From the NCBI GenBank assembly GCA_965204545.1, contig CBDBFA010000003.1, positions 930,001 to 994,000 of the forward strand: 64,000 nt of DNA, in the 5' to 3' direction. The translations under genes were made by a program, and so were the position numbers. Shown here piece after piece: positions 1 to 8,400 of the stretch. Position 1 is the stretch's first letter, and every line of letters starts with the position of its first letter. The notes beneath the pieces were generated by a model, which was not told the DNA's origin, ran no database searches, and was given only the letters and a program-made list of their open reading frames with translations. The DNA comes from JAABVD01 sp965204545 (GTDB taxonomy: Bacteria > Verrucomicrobiota > Verrucomicrobiia > Opitutales > UBA2995).

Positions 1-1
1 G

Positions 2-1309
2 ACGGAAACCTTCACCAAGGCCCAGCGCGATATCATCTGGCGGTCCCGGGCGCGCAAGACCGGCCGCTACCTTTACATTATTTTAAGTAATTCCTCGGCC
101 TACCCGGAAGGATACGCCCGTTACATCCGGGCGTTGGATTTTCTGCCGGACTCGATGGAGAAGCGCGCCGCGCTCCAGGCCCTGGCCTTCAGCGTTCACG
201 CCGGGGCCTCGGGGGGAGCCGGGAATGAAATCCGGCTGGAAGCCCTGCTCAGGTTTCCCATGTTGGAACCGGACAACGAGGAATGGCTGTCCACCCTGCT
301 GGCAGCGGCAGGCAGGGATCCGAAAGAGATCCTGAAGGCGCTGATAAGCAATCCCGGCGCGGAGCCGCGTGAACGCCGGGCCTTTGTCGGGCTGGTGGAC
401 CGGTTCCGTTTGAGGCAAGCCCATGCCGCTCTCCTGCAACTGGCCTTGGACAACCCCGGGGAAACCTACGCCGGTCAGGCCGTCCGGGTCCTGCTCAAGG
501 ACAGGGAAAGCCGGGCGGAATTGTCCGGGCGGCTGATGGACCCACAAGGGGCGGGGGACAACCTGGTCCTGATCAAATTGCTGCAGGAGGCGCAGGATGG
601 GCGAGCGGGGCCGATGCTGTCGCAATTCATTCAAAGCGGGGATGAACACGGGTTGGCGGCCAAGCAGGCGGCGGTGCGGGCGCTGGCTTCGACCCAACCC
701 GGAATCCGGGCCATGATCGACCTGGCCCGCCAGGGGAAGTTTCCCCCCGCCTTGATGGAGACGGCCGGGGCCGGCGTCAGCCATATCGTAAACGTCCCGT
801 TGCGGAAGGAAGCGGAGGAGTGGTTTCCGGTGCCGCCGCTGAAGGGAATGGATGAGTTGCCCCAACTGACGGAGTTGCTGGTGTATCACGGGGATGCGGA
901 ACGCGGCAAAACGGTGTTCGAGGCGGCCACCTGCGCGACCTGTCACGTGGTGGACGGACGGGGCACCAATTACGGCCCGGATTTATCCAGCATCGGATCG
1001 AAGCTGGGGAAGCGGGCGCTCTACGAAGCCATACTCGATCCGAACAATGGAATTTCCCTGAGCTACCAATTGCACGAACTGACTTTGTCGGACGGGGAAA
1101 AGGTAGTGGGGTTGTGGGAAGGCGAATCGGGCACAGGGGTTACTTTGAGATTGCCGGGGGGGTTGACGCGGACGGTGGAGGGGTCGCGTATCGTCGGACG
1201 GGAGGCGCTGCCGGTGTCGGCGATGCCGGGGAATTTGCAGTTGTTGATGACGCAGGAGGAGTTGGTGGATCTGGTGGAATATTTAGGCGCGCTGGGGCGC
1301 GCCAATTAG
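2..1309 (+). CDS. C-terminal part of HEAT-like / cytochrome c PVC-type protein (partial at left edge)
   Basis: The frame is open from the first complete codon of the window, so the gene starts upstream; 435 residues are visible. The first two thirds are alpha-helical, HEAT-like repeats. A C-terminal cytochrome c domain of about 130 residues has the haem motif CATCH (about positions 930-945) and a likely Met axial ligand in SAMPGNL. The order HEAT-like region then one CxxCH domain with LYEAILDPNNGIS resembles the haem-binding C-terminus of Pirellula/Verrucomicrobium-type membrane-bound dehydrogenases. It probably acts in the periplasm, passing electrons from an N-terminal dehydrogenase or sensor domain that lies outside the window (inference). 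The last residues (GRAN) and the stop codon lie in the AATTAGG repeat. Confidence 0.75.
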   Translation, partial: TETFTKAQRDIIWRSRARKTGRYLYIILSNSSAYPEGYARYIRALDFLPDSMEKRAALQALAFSVHAGASGGAGNEIRLEALLRFPMLEPDNEEWLSTLLAAAGRDPKEILKALISNPGAEPRERRAFVGLVDRFRLRQAHAALLQLALDNPGETYAGQAVRVLLKDRESRAELSGRLMDPQGAGDNLVLIKLLQEAQDGRAGPMLSQFIQSGDEHGLAAKQAAVRALASTQPGIRAMIDLARQGKFPPALMETAGAGVSHIVNVPLRKEAEEWFPVPPLKGMDELPQLTELLVYHGDAERGKTVFEAATCATCHVVDGRGTNYGPDLSSIGSKLGKRALYEAILDPNNGISLSYQLHELTLSDGEKVVGLWEGESGTGVTLRLPGGLTRTVEGSRIVGREALPVSAMPGNLQLLMTQEELVDLVEYLGALGRAN

Positions 1310-1394
1310 GAATTAGGAATTAGGAATTAGGAATTGAGAGAAGAGGGAATTAGGTGCTGAGATTGATGGTGATCGATAGGAATGGGGAAGAAGC
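1310..1394. repeat. AATTAGG repeat tract
   Basis: Head-to-tail copies of the heptamer AATTAGG follow the stop codon directly. The same tract recurs after many genes in the window. Confidence 0.85.
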
Positions 1395-1760
1395 ATGAAG
1401 GTTGATAATCCAATTCAGACAAAATCCTACGCGTTTGCTTTGCGGATAGTGAAGCTGTATCGGTATCTGTGTGTCGAGAAGAAGGAATTTGTACTTTCCA
1501 AGCAGATCGTGCGTAGCGGCACTGCAATCGGCGCAAACGTGGAAGAAGCGATTGGCGGTCAATCGAAAAAGGATTTCCTCTCCAAGATGGGCATCGCCTA
1601 CAAGGAAACTCGCGAGACACATTACTGGCTTCGGTTACTTCGTGATTGCAATGTTCTGGACGCCAAACAGGCCGAATCAATAATGGAAGACTGCGAAGAA
1701 CTTCTGAAACTATCCGGCTCCATTATCCGAACCGTAAAACCCACAATTCCTAATTCCTAA
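1395..1760 (+). CDS. four helix bundle protein (S23/IVS-type)
   Basis: A 121-residue helical protein with the family pattern IVRSGTAIGANVEEA followed by KKDFLSKMGIAYKETRETHYWL. This family was first noticed in intervening sequences of 23S rRNA genes and is scattered in many genomes, often with GxxExxY proteins; the biochemical role is not established. A GxxExxY protein gene lies 2.5 kb downstream. The ATG start follows the pattern of family members (MKVDNPIQTKSYAFALRIVKLY). The C-terminus TIPNS and its stop codon are written by the AATTCCTAATTCC repeat, so the original end of the gene has probably been replaced. Confidence 0.85.
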   Translation: MKVDNPIQTKSYAFALRIVKLYRYLCVEKKEFVLSKQIVRSGTAIGANVEEAIGGQSKKDFLSKMGIAYKETRETHYWLRLLRDCNVLDAKQAESIMEDCEELLKLSGSIIRTVKPTIPNS

Positions 1761-2266
1761 TTGGCGCGCGCCTTTTGTGGAACCCCGTTGGGGTTCGGTT
1801 GTATGGGTGATGGGTAACCCAGCGTGCGCTTCGCGACGCTAGGCTTTGGAGTTTAACGCCTTTGGCGTAACAGCGAGATGATGGCGCCGGGGGCGCCAAT
1901 TGGTGTGGTGGGGGACCCGCCTCCCGGCGTGGCAAGGATGCCGCTGCCCTACCGTCCACACCCGGCGTGGCAGGGATGCCTTCGCCAAGGGTCTACGGCG
2001 TGGCAGGCAGGAATGTGGGCGAGGCATGCCTCGCCCCTACGAATTGGCGGGTTGGAAAACCCGCCCTCCGTTAAATTCCAATTGAAAATTCAATCCGTGG
2101 TTTACTTTCGATCGGGATCACGATTCCGAGAAATCTCAGCATCTCTTATAATTCCTAATTCCTAATTCCTAATTCTTAATTGGCGCGCCAGCGCCTTTGG
2201 CGCCTTTATTGTACTTGTATAAGGGAACTTTATTATCAAGATGGTGTTCCCAACCTATCCTTAAAG
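1761..2266. repeat. 506-bp intergenic repeat block
   Basis: It holds a triple-hairpin element (1773-1870), a CGGCGTGGCAGG-rich stretch, a GAGGCATGCCTCGCCCC / GGTTGGAAAACCCGCC unit (about 2011-2080), a GATCGGGATCACGA hexamer remnant and an AATTCCTAATT tract to about 2180. No gene is seen. Confidence 0.75.
1773..1870 (+). repeat. triple-hairpin element, copy 1
   Basis: A unit of about 98 bp with three successive palindromes: AACCCCGTTGGGGTT, a CCCAGCGT...ACGCT arm pair, and AACGCCTTTGGCGTAA (compensated to AACGCCGTTGGCGTT in other copies). Six nearly full copies occur in the window, all on the + strand. Confidence 0.8.
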
Positions 2267-4189
2267 ATGATTATCCAACCTGTTCTCAATTATAAATCGG
2301 TTATTCGTGTCCTTACTTTTAAATCGATAATTCGTATACTTTGTTTGCCGGTGGTGGTGGCGGTGATGGTCGCTGCACATCCCGGGTCGGCAATTTATGG
2401 TCAAGCGACCGACCCGGCGGGCGAACTGGTGAATATTTCGACCCGGGCCCTGGTGGGAACGGGGGAGGAGGTCATGATCGGGGGGTTCATCATCGAGGAC
2501 GGCCCCCGGCAGGTTCTGGTTCAGGCAAGGGGCCCGGAACTGGCAGGTGACGGCATTGCCAATCCGCTGGCCGATCCGGTGCTCACCTTGATAAGCCTCC
2601 CCGATGGTCAGGAATTAATGGTCAACGACGACTGGGAAGACAGCCAGGGATCGTTGGTGCGAAATATTTGGGGAGAGGCCATCAACCTGACGGATGGCAG
2701 CGCGAGTTCGGCGGTCGTCACCACTCTCCTTCCCGGGCGGTATACGGCGAAGGTGGCAGGAAAGGATGGATCGGCCGGGGTTGCGCTGGTCGAGGTGTAC
2801 GGGATCGATAATCCCGACGCCAATGGCAAACTCGTCAATATTTCGACCCGGGCCCTGGTGGGAACGGGAGAGGAGGTCATGATCGGGGGTTTTATAATCG
2901 GGGACGGCTCCCAGGAGGTGCTGGTCCAGGCACTTGGCCCGGAACTGGCAAATAGCGGCATCGCCAATGCGCTGGCCGATCCGGTTCTCACCTTGATAAG
3001 CCTTCCCGATGGTCAGGAACTAGTAGTCAACGACGACTGGGAGGATGACCAGGGTGAGTTGGTGCGCAGTATTTGGGGCGACTTCATCAACCTGGCCGAG
3101 GGCAGCGCGAGTTCGGCGGCCGTTCTCACTCTCGATCCCGGCAACTATACCGCCAAAGTTGAAGGAAAGGATGGAACGACCGGGGTTGCGCTGGTCGAAG
3201 TGTATGCGATCGATAATCCTGGCCGCGAGGTGCTCACGGCGTTGCACAATGCGTTGGACGGGGCCAACTGGACGAGGTCCGACAACTGGGGAACGGACGC
3301 GCCGCTCGACCAATGGCACGGAGTCAGCGTAGACGATCGGGGCCGGGTCACCCGCCTGGACCTCTCCAAAAACGGGCTGAGCGGGGATATTCCGGCGGAA
3401 ATCGGGGACCTGGAAAGTTTGCAAGACCTGTGGCTTTTCGGAAACCAATTGAGCGGGTCGATTCCAGCCGAGTTGGGCAACCTGTCCAACCTGGAAGAAC
3501 TGTTGCTCTTCGACAACCAACTGAGTGGGCCGCTGCCGGCGGAAATCGGCAACTTGGCCAATTTGCAAACCTTGTGGCTCTACAACAACCAGTTGAGCGG
3601 ATCGATTCCGGCGGAAATCGGCAACTTGGCCAATTTACAATCCATTGATCTCAACGACAACCAACTGATCGGGGAGATACCGATGGAAATCGGCAACCTG
3701 GCCAGTTTGAAAGACCTGTGGCTCTCCCGCAACTGGCTGAACGGATCGATTCCGGCGGAAATCAGCAACCTGGCCAATTTGGAAGCTCTTCTGCTGGACG
3801 GGAACCAATTGAGCGGGGAGATTCCGACAGAGTTGGGCAACCTGTCCAACTTGCAAGACCTGTGGGTCTCAGGAAACCAGTTGAGCGGATCGATTCCGGT
3901 GCAAATCGGCGGCCTGGCCAATTTGCAAACCCTGTTGCTGGACGGAAACGGATTGACCGGGGAGATTCCGACAGAGTTGGGCAACCTGGACAGCCTGCAC
4001 GACCTGTGGCTTTCGGGGAACCCGTTGAGCGGATCGATTCCGCTGAGCCTGATCGGAACACCGCTCGTCGCCTTCTGGTACGAGGAGACGAATTTGTGCG
4101 TGCCGACGGACGCAGCGCTACGGGAGTGGCTGGATGGGATCGAGTTCCATGAAGGCACGGAAGTCGATTGCGGGGAAGGCACGAATTAG
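2267..4189 (+). CDS. secreted leucine-rich repeat protein
   Basis: Starting from the ATG at 2267 (a TTG at 2180 lies inside repeat DNA and is less likely) this gives 640 residues. A hydrophobic signal sequence (IIRILCLPVVVAVMVAAHPGS) is followed by two tandem copies of a domain of about 140 residues with the core LVNISTRALVGTGEEVMIGG. Then comes a short LRR-capping segment (ALHNALDGANWTRSDNWG, QWHGVSVDD) and about nine plant-type LRRs of 24 residues with the pattern LSGSIPAELGNLSNL. The protein is exported and probably acts at the cell surface in protein or carbohydrate binding (inference). The large minus-strand LRR gene at 5477-10513 has the same architecture, so the two are paralogues. No enzymatic domain is seen. 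Confidence 0.85.
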   Translation: MIIQPVLNYKSVIRVLTFKSIIRILCLPVVVAVMVAAHPGSAIYGQATDPAGELVNISTRALVGTGEEVMIGGFIIEDGPRQVLVQARGPELAGDGIANPLADPVLTLISLPDGQELMVNDDWEDSQGSLVRNIWGEAINLTDGSASSAVVTTLLPGRYTAKVAGKDGSAGVALVEVYGIDNPDANGKLVNISTRALVGTGEEVMIGGFIIGDGSQEVLVQALGPELANSGIANALADPVLTLISLPDGQELVVNDDWEDDQGELVRSIWGDFINLAEGSASSAAVLTLDPGNYTAKVEGKDGTTGVALVEVYAIDNPGREVLTALHNALDGANWTRSDNWGTDAPLDQWHGVSVDDRGRVTRLDLSKNGLSGDIPAEIGDLESLQDLWLFGNQLSGSIPAELGNLSNLEELLLFDNQLSGPLPAEIGNLANLQTLWLYNNQLSGSIPAEIGNLANLQSIDLNDNQLIGEIPMEIGNLASLKDLWLSRNWLNGSIPAEISNLANLEALLLDGNQLSGEIPTELGNLSNLQDLWVSGNQLSGSIPVQIGGLANLQTLLLDGNGLTGEIPTELGNLDSLHDLWLSGNPLSGSIPLSLIGTPLVAFWYEETNLCVPTDAALREWLDGIEFHEGTEVDCGEGTN

Positions 4190-4228
4190 GAATTGCCTCT
4201 CGCAAAGAGCGCAAAGAGGCGCAAAGAC

Positions 4229-4615
4229 ATGGATGAGAATTCCATCGGCAAGGAAGTGGTGGATGCGGCCATTGCGGTACATCGTGAGCTTGGCCCGGGG
4301 TTGTTGGAAACCGTTTACGAGGTCGTATTGCTGGATGAACTGCTAAACCGGGGGTTGGGGGCAAAACGGCAAGTATCAATCCCTATCAACTTCCGTGGAG
4401 TTCGTTTCGATGAAGGATTTCGGGCCGATATCATAGTCGAGAACAAGGTCATTTTAGAATTGAAGTGCGTGGAGAGAACCAGCAATGCCCACAAGAAGCA
4501 ACTGCTGACCTATTTAATGCTCAGTGGGATGAAACTTGGTTATCTGTTAAATTTTGCAGAAGCGATGATGAAGGACGGCATTACTCGAACCGTAAATGGG
4601 TTGCCTGATTTGTGA
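4229..4615 (+). CDS. GxxExxY protein
   Basis: A 128-residue protein starting at the ATG at 4229; the longer TTG start at 4193 would translate the repeat CTCGCAAAGAGCGC. The family motif is GPGLLETVYEVVL (GxxExxY), followed by FRADIIVENKVILELK, which resembles a PD-(D/E)XK nuclease core with ExK at its end, and HKKQLLTYLMLSGMKLGYLLNF. GxxExxY proteins are widespread small proteins of unknown role, predicted to be nuclease-fold. They are often found with four-helix-bundle proteins, one of which lies at 1395-1760. The gene is flanked by repeat DNA on both sides. Confidence 0.85.
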   Translation: MDENSIGKEVVDAAIAVHRELGPGLLETVYEVVLLDELLNRGLGAKRQVSIPINFRGVRFDEGFRADIIVENKVILELKCVERTSNAHKKQLLTYLMLSGMKLGYLLNFAEAMMKDGITRTVNGLPDL

Positions 4616-4682
4616 CCTTGGCGTTCTTAGCGTGCTCTGCGAGAGGCTTTACTTAAATTAAATTGAGGTCCCGCGCGCCTTT

Positions 4683-4771
<89 letters not shown>

Positions 4772-5318
4772 AGTGGTAAGGGTGGAGAAACTTGGCAATG
4801 GGAAGTTTGTCAGCAAGGAAAAGGGAAGAGGGAAGAGGGAAGAAAGGCTGAAGGCTGAAAAAGGAGAAGGGAGTGGTGGAAATTATTCGTGATCGTGATC
4901 GTGATCGAAGGGGAGTGCAATTAGCCACAAAAAGCACATCCGCCTCCGCCGAAGGTCTACGGCGTGACAGGGAAAGCGCAAAAGGGGAAGAGGCGCGCGG
5001 GGGCGCCAAGGGGAAAGAGGGAAGAGGGAAGAGGGAAGAGGGAAGAGGGAAGAGGGAAGAGGGAAGAAGGGCTGAAGGCTAAAGGCTAAAGGCTGAAGGC
5101 TGAAAAAGGAGAAGGGAGTGGTGGAAATTAATCGTGATCGTGATCGAAGGGGAGTGCAATTAGCCACAAAAAGCACATCCGCCTCCGCCGAAGGTCTACG
5201 GCGTGACAGAGAAAACACACAATTCTTTTTTTTAAATCTCTGTGTCCTCTGTGGTTAGTTTTTGGGTTTTTTCTTGCTGCAGAACTTGGCAATGCCAAGT
5301 TTCTGCAGCCTTATCCAT
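4772..5318. repeat. repeat-filled spacer between inverted tRNA-Ser genes
   Basis: It holds GGGAAGA heptamer runs (about 4821-4850, 5017-5070), two GATCGTGATCGTGATCG tracts (near 4888 and 5136) and a duplicated block of about 100 bp that includes AGCCACAAAAAGCACATCC and GGTCTACGGCGTGACAG (4918-4975 and 5158-5212). The palindrome AACTTGGCAATGCCAAGTT lies at 5283-5301, just upstream of the right tRNA, and a degenerate version follows the left tRNA. No gene is seen. Confidence 0.75.
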
Positions 5319-5407
<89 letters not shown>

Positions 5408-5476
5408 TAGCCCAGTGGAAAGAGGAAAGTGTTCAGTGGCGCCTTCGGTGGCGTTATAAAAGGCGAGGAGAGCGGT

Positions 5477-8400
5477 TCAATTGCCAGAGGATGTTTCGCA
5501 ATAATCCAGATCCAGCGATGAGAAATCGATGAGCGGTACGGCCTGCAACCCGCTCGGGATGCATCCGGAGAATTTATTGCCACGAAGGAAAACCCATTGG
5601 AGGTTGGGGAGGTTGCCCAGTTCCACAGGTATCTTGCCGCTTAGCTCGTTATTGTTAAGCCACAGCACTTCCAAATTTTGGAGGTTGCCCAGTTCCACAG
5701 GTATCGTGCCACTCAGCTCGTTATTGGAAAGGAACAGCATTTTCAAATTTACGAGGTTGCCCAGTTCCACCGGTATCGTGCCGCCCAGCTCGTTATTGTT
5801 AAGCAACAGCGCATCCAAATTGGTGAGGTTGCCCAGTTCGACCGGTATCGTGCCGCTTAGCTTGTTATTGTTAATCGACAGCTCTACCAAGTTGGTGAGG
5901 TTGCCCAGTTCCACAGGTATCTTGCCGCTTAGCTCGTTATTTTCCAGCCTCAGACGCTGCAGGTTTTCCAGGTTGCCCAGTTCCACAGGTATCGTGCCGC
6001 TCAGCTGGTTTTCTAAAAGCCCCAGGCCTTGCAAGCGGGCCAAGTTGCCCAACTCGGCCGGAATCGCCCCGCTCAGCTCGTTTTGGTGAAGCCAGAGGCC
6101 TTCCAAGTTCTCGAGGTTGCCCAGACTGGCCGGTATCGTGCCCGTCAGGTTGTTTTCGCTGAGGTCAAGGACGATAATGCGCCCGGAGCCATCGGTCGTC
6201 ACCCCGTGCCAGTCACTGAGGGGGGCGTCGGTCAGCCAATTGTCGCCGTTGGTCCAGTTTGGGCCGTCGGTGGCGTTGTACAAGGCCACGAGAGGGGCTT
6301 TGTCTATAGCGCAAAATCGCAGACTGATCTCAGAGAGATCCCCGTCCTCTACGCCCTGCAAACCTCTCGGGATGCAGCCGGAGAATGCATTGCCACCAAG
6401 GGAAATGGATTGGAGGTTGGCGAGGTTGGCCAGTTCCACAGGTATCGTGCCACCCAGCTCGTTATTATTGAGCCTCAGTTCCTGCAAGCTGGTAAGGCGG
6501 CCCAGTTCCACAGGTATCCTACCTCTCAGCTCGTTGCTTTGCAGCGTCAGGCTCTTCAGGTTTGCGAGGCTGCCCAGACTGCTCGGAAGGGCCCCGCTCA
6601 GCTCGTTATGGTTAAGCCTCAGTTCCTGCAAGCTGATAAGACGGCCCAGTTCCACAGGTATTGTGCCGCTTAGCTCGTTATTTTCCAGCCTCAGACTCTG
6701 CAGGTTTTCCAGGTTGCCCAGTTCTACAGGTATCCTGCCGCTCAGCTGGTTATTGTTAAGCAACAGTTCATTCAAGCTGATAAGGCGGCCCAGTTCCACA
6801 GGTATCGTACCGCTCAGCTCGTTTTGGTGAAGCCACAGGCTTTCCAAGTTCTCGAGGTTGGCCAGACTGGCCGGTATCGTGCCCGTCAGGTTGTTTTCGC
6901 CGAGGTTAAGGACGATAATGCGCCCGGAGCCATCGGTCGTCACCCCGTGCCAGTCACTGAGGGGGGCGTCGGTCAGCCAATTGTCGCCGTTGGTCCAGTT
7001 TGGGCCGTCGGTGGCGTTGTACAAGGCCACGAGAGGGGCTTTGTCTATAGCGCAAAATCGCAGACTGATCTCAGAGAGATCCCCGTCCTCTACGCCCTGC
7101 AAACCTCTCGGGATGCAGCCGGAGAATGCATTGCCACCAAGGGAAATGGATTGGAGGTTGGCGAGGTTGGCCAGTTCCACAGGTATCGTGCCACCCAGCT
7201 CGTTATTATTGAGCCTCAGTTCCTGCAAGCTGGTAAGGCGGCCCAGTTCCACAGGTATCCTACCTCTCAGCTCGTTGCTTTGCAGCGTCAGGCTCTTCAG
7301 GTTTGCGAGGCTGCCCAGACTGCTCGGAAGGGCCCCGCTCAGCTCGTTATGGTTAAGCCTCAGTTCCTGCAAGCTGATAAGACGGCCCAGTTCCACAGGT
7401 ATTGTGCCGCTTAGCTCGTTATTTTCCAGCCTCAGACTCTGCAGGTTTTCCAGGTTGCCCAGTTCTACAGGTATCCTGCCGCTCAGCTGGTTATTGTTAA
7501 GCAACAGTTCATTCAAGCTGATAAGGCGGCCCAGTTCCACAGGTATCGTACCGCTCAGCTCGTTTTGGTGAAGCCACAGGCTTTCCAAGTTCTCGAGGTT
7601 GGCCAGACTGGCCGGTATCGTGCCCGTCAGGTTGTTTTCGCCGAGGTTAAGGACGATAATGCGCCCGGAGCCATCGGTCGTCACCCCGTGCCAGTCACTG
7701 AGGGGGGCGTCGGTCAGCCAATTGTCGCCGTTGGTCCAGTTTGGGCCGTCGGTGGCGTTGTACAAGGCCACGAGAGGGGCTCTGTCCACAGCGCAAAATT
7801 GCAGACCGATCTCAGAGAGATCCCCGTCCTCTATGCCCTGCAAAACTCTCGGTATGCAGCCGGAGAATTCATTGCCACCAAGGAAAATGGATTGGAGATT
7901 GGCGAGGTTGGCCAATTCAGCCGGAATCGCCCCGCTGAGCTCGTTATCGTTAAGCAACAGCACTTGCAGGTTGGCGAGGTTGGCCAATTCGACCGGTATC
8001 GTACCGCTCAGCTCGTTATTGTTGAGCCTCAGTTCATTCAAGCTGATAAGGCTCCCCAGTTCAACCGGTATCGTACCGCTCAGCTCGTTGGTTTGAAGCG
8101 TCAGGCTCTGCAGGTTTGCGAGGCTGCCCAGACTGCCCGGAAGTGCCCCGCTCAGCTCGTTATTGTTAAGCCTCAGCAATTGCAGGTTTTCCAGGTTGCC
8201 CAATTCCACAGGTATCGTGCCGCTCAATTCGTTATTGTTAATCCTCAGCTCTACCAAGTTGGTGAGGTTGCCCAGTTCAACCGGTATCGTACCGCTCAGT
8301 TCGTTTTGGTGAAGCCAGAGGCTTTCCAAGTTCTCGAGGTTGCCCAGACTGGCCGGAAGCGCCCCGCTCAGCTCGTTATTGTTAATCCTCAGCAGTTGCA

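Noticed and set aside
83..946. 287-codon minus-strand frame opposite the cytochrome c gene
   Set aside because: No domain pattern; the + strand has a clear CxxCH domain and continues from the window edge.
2267..4189. Plant-type LRR gene as eukaryotic contamination
   Set aside because: The gene has a bacterial signal peptide, no introns, bacterial neighbours and a paralogue in the same window.
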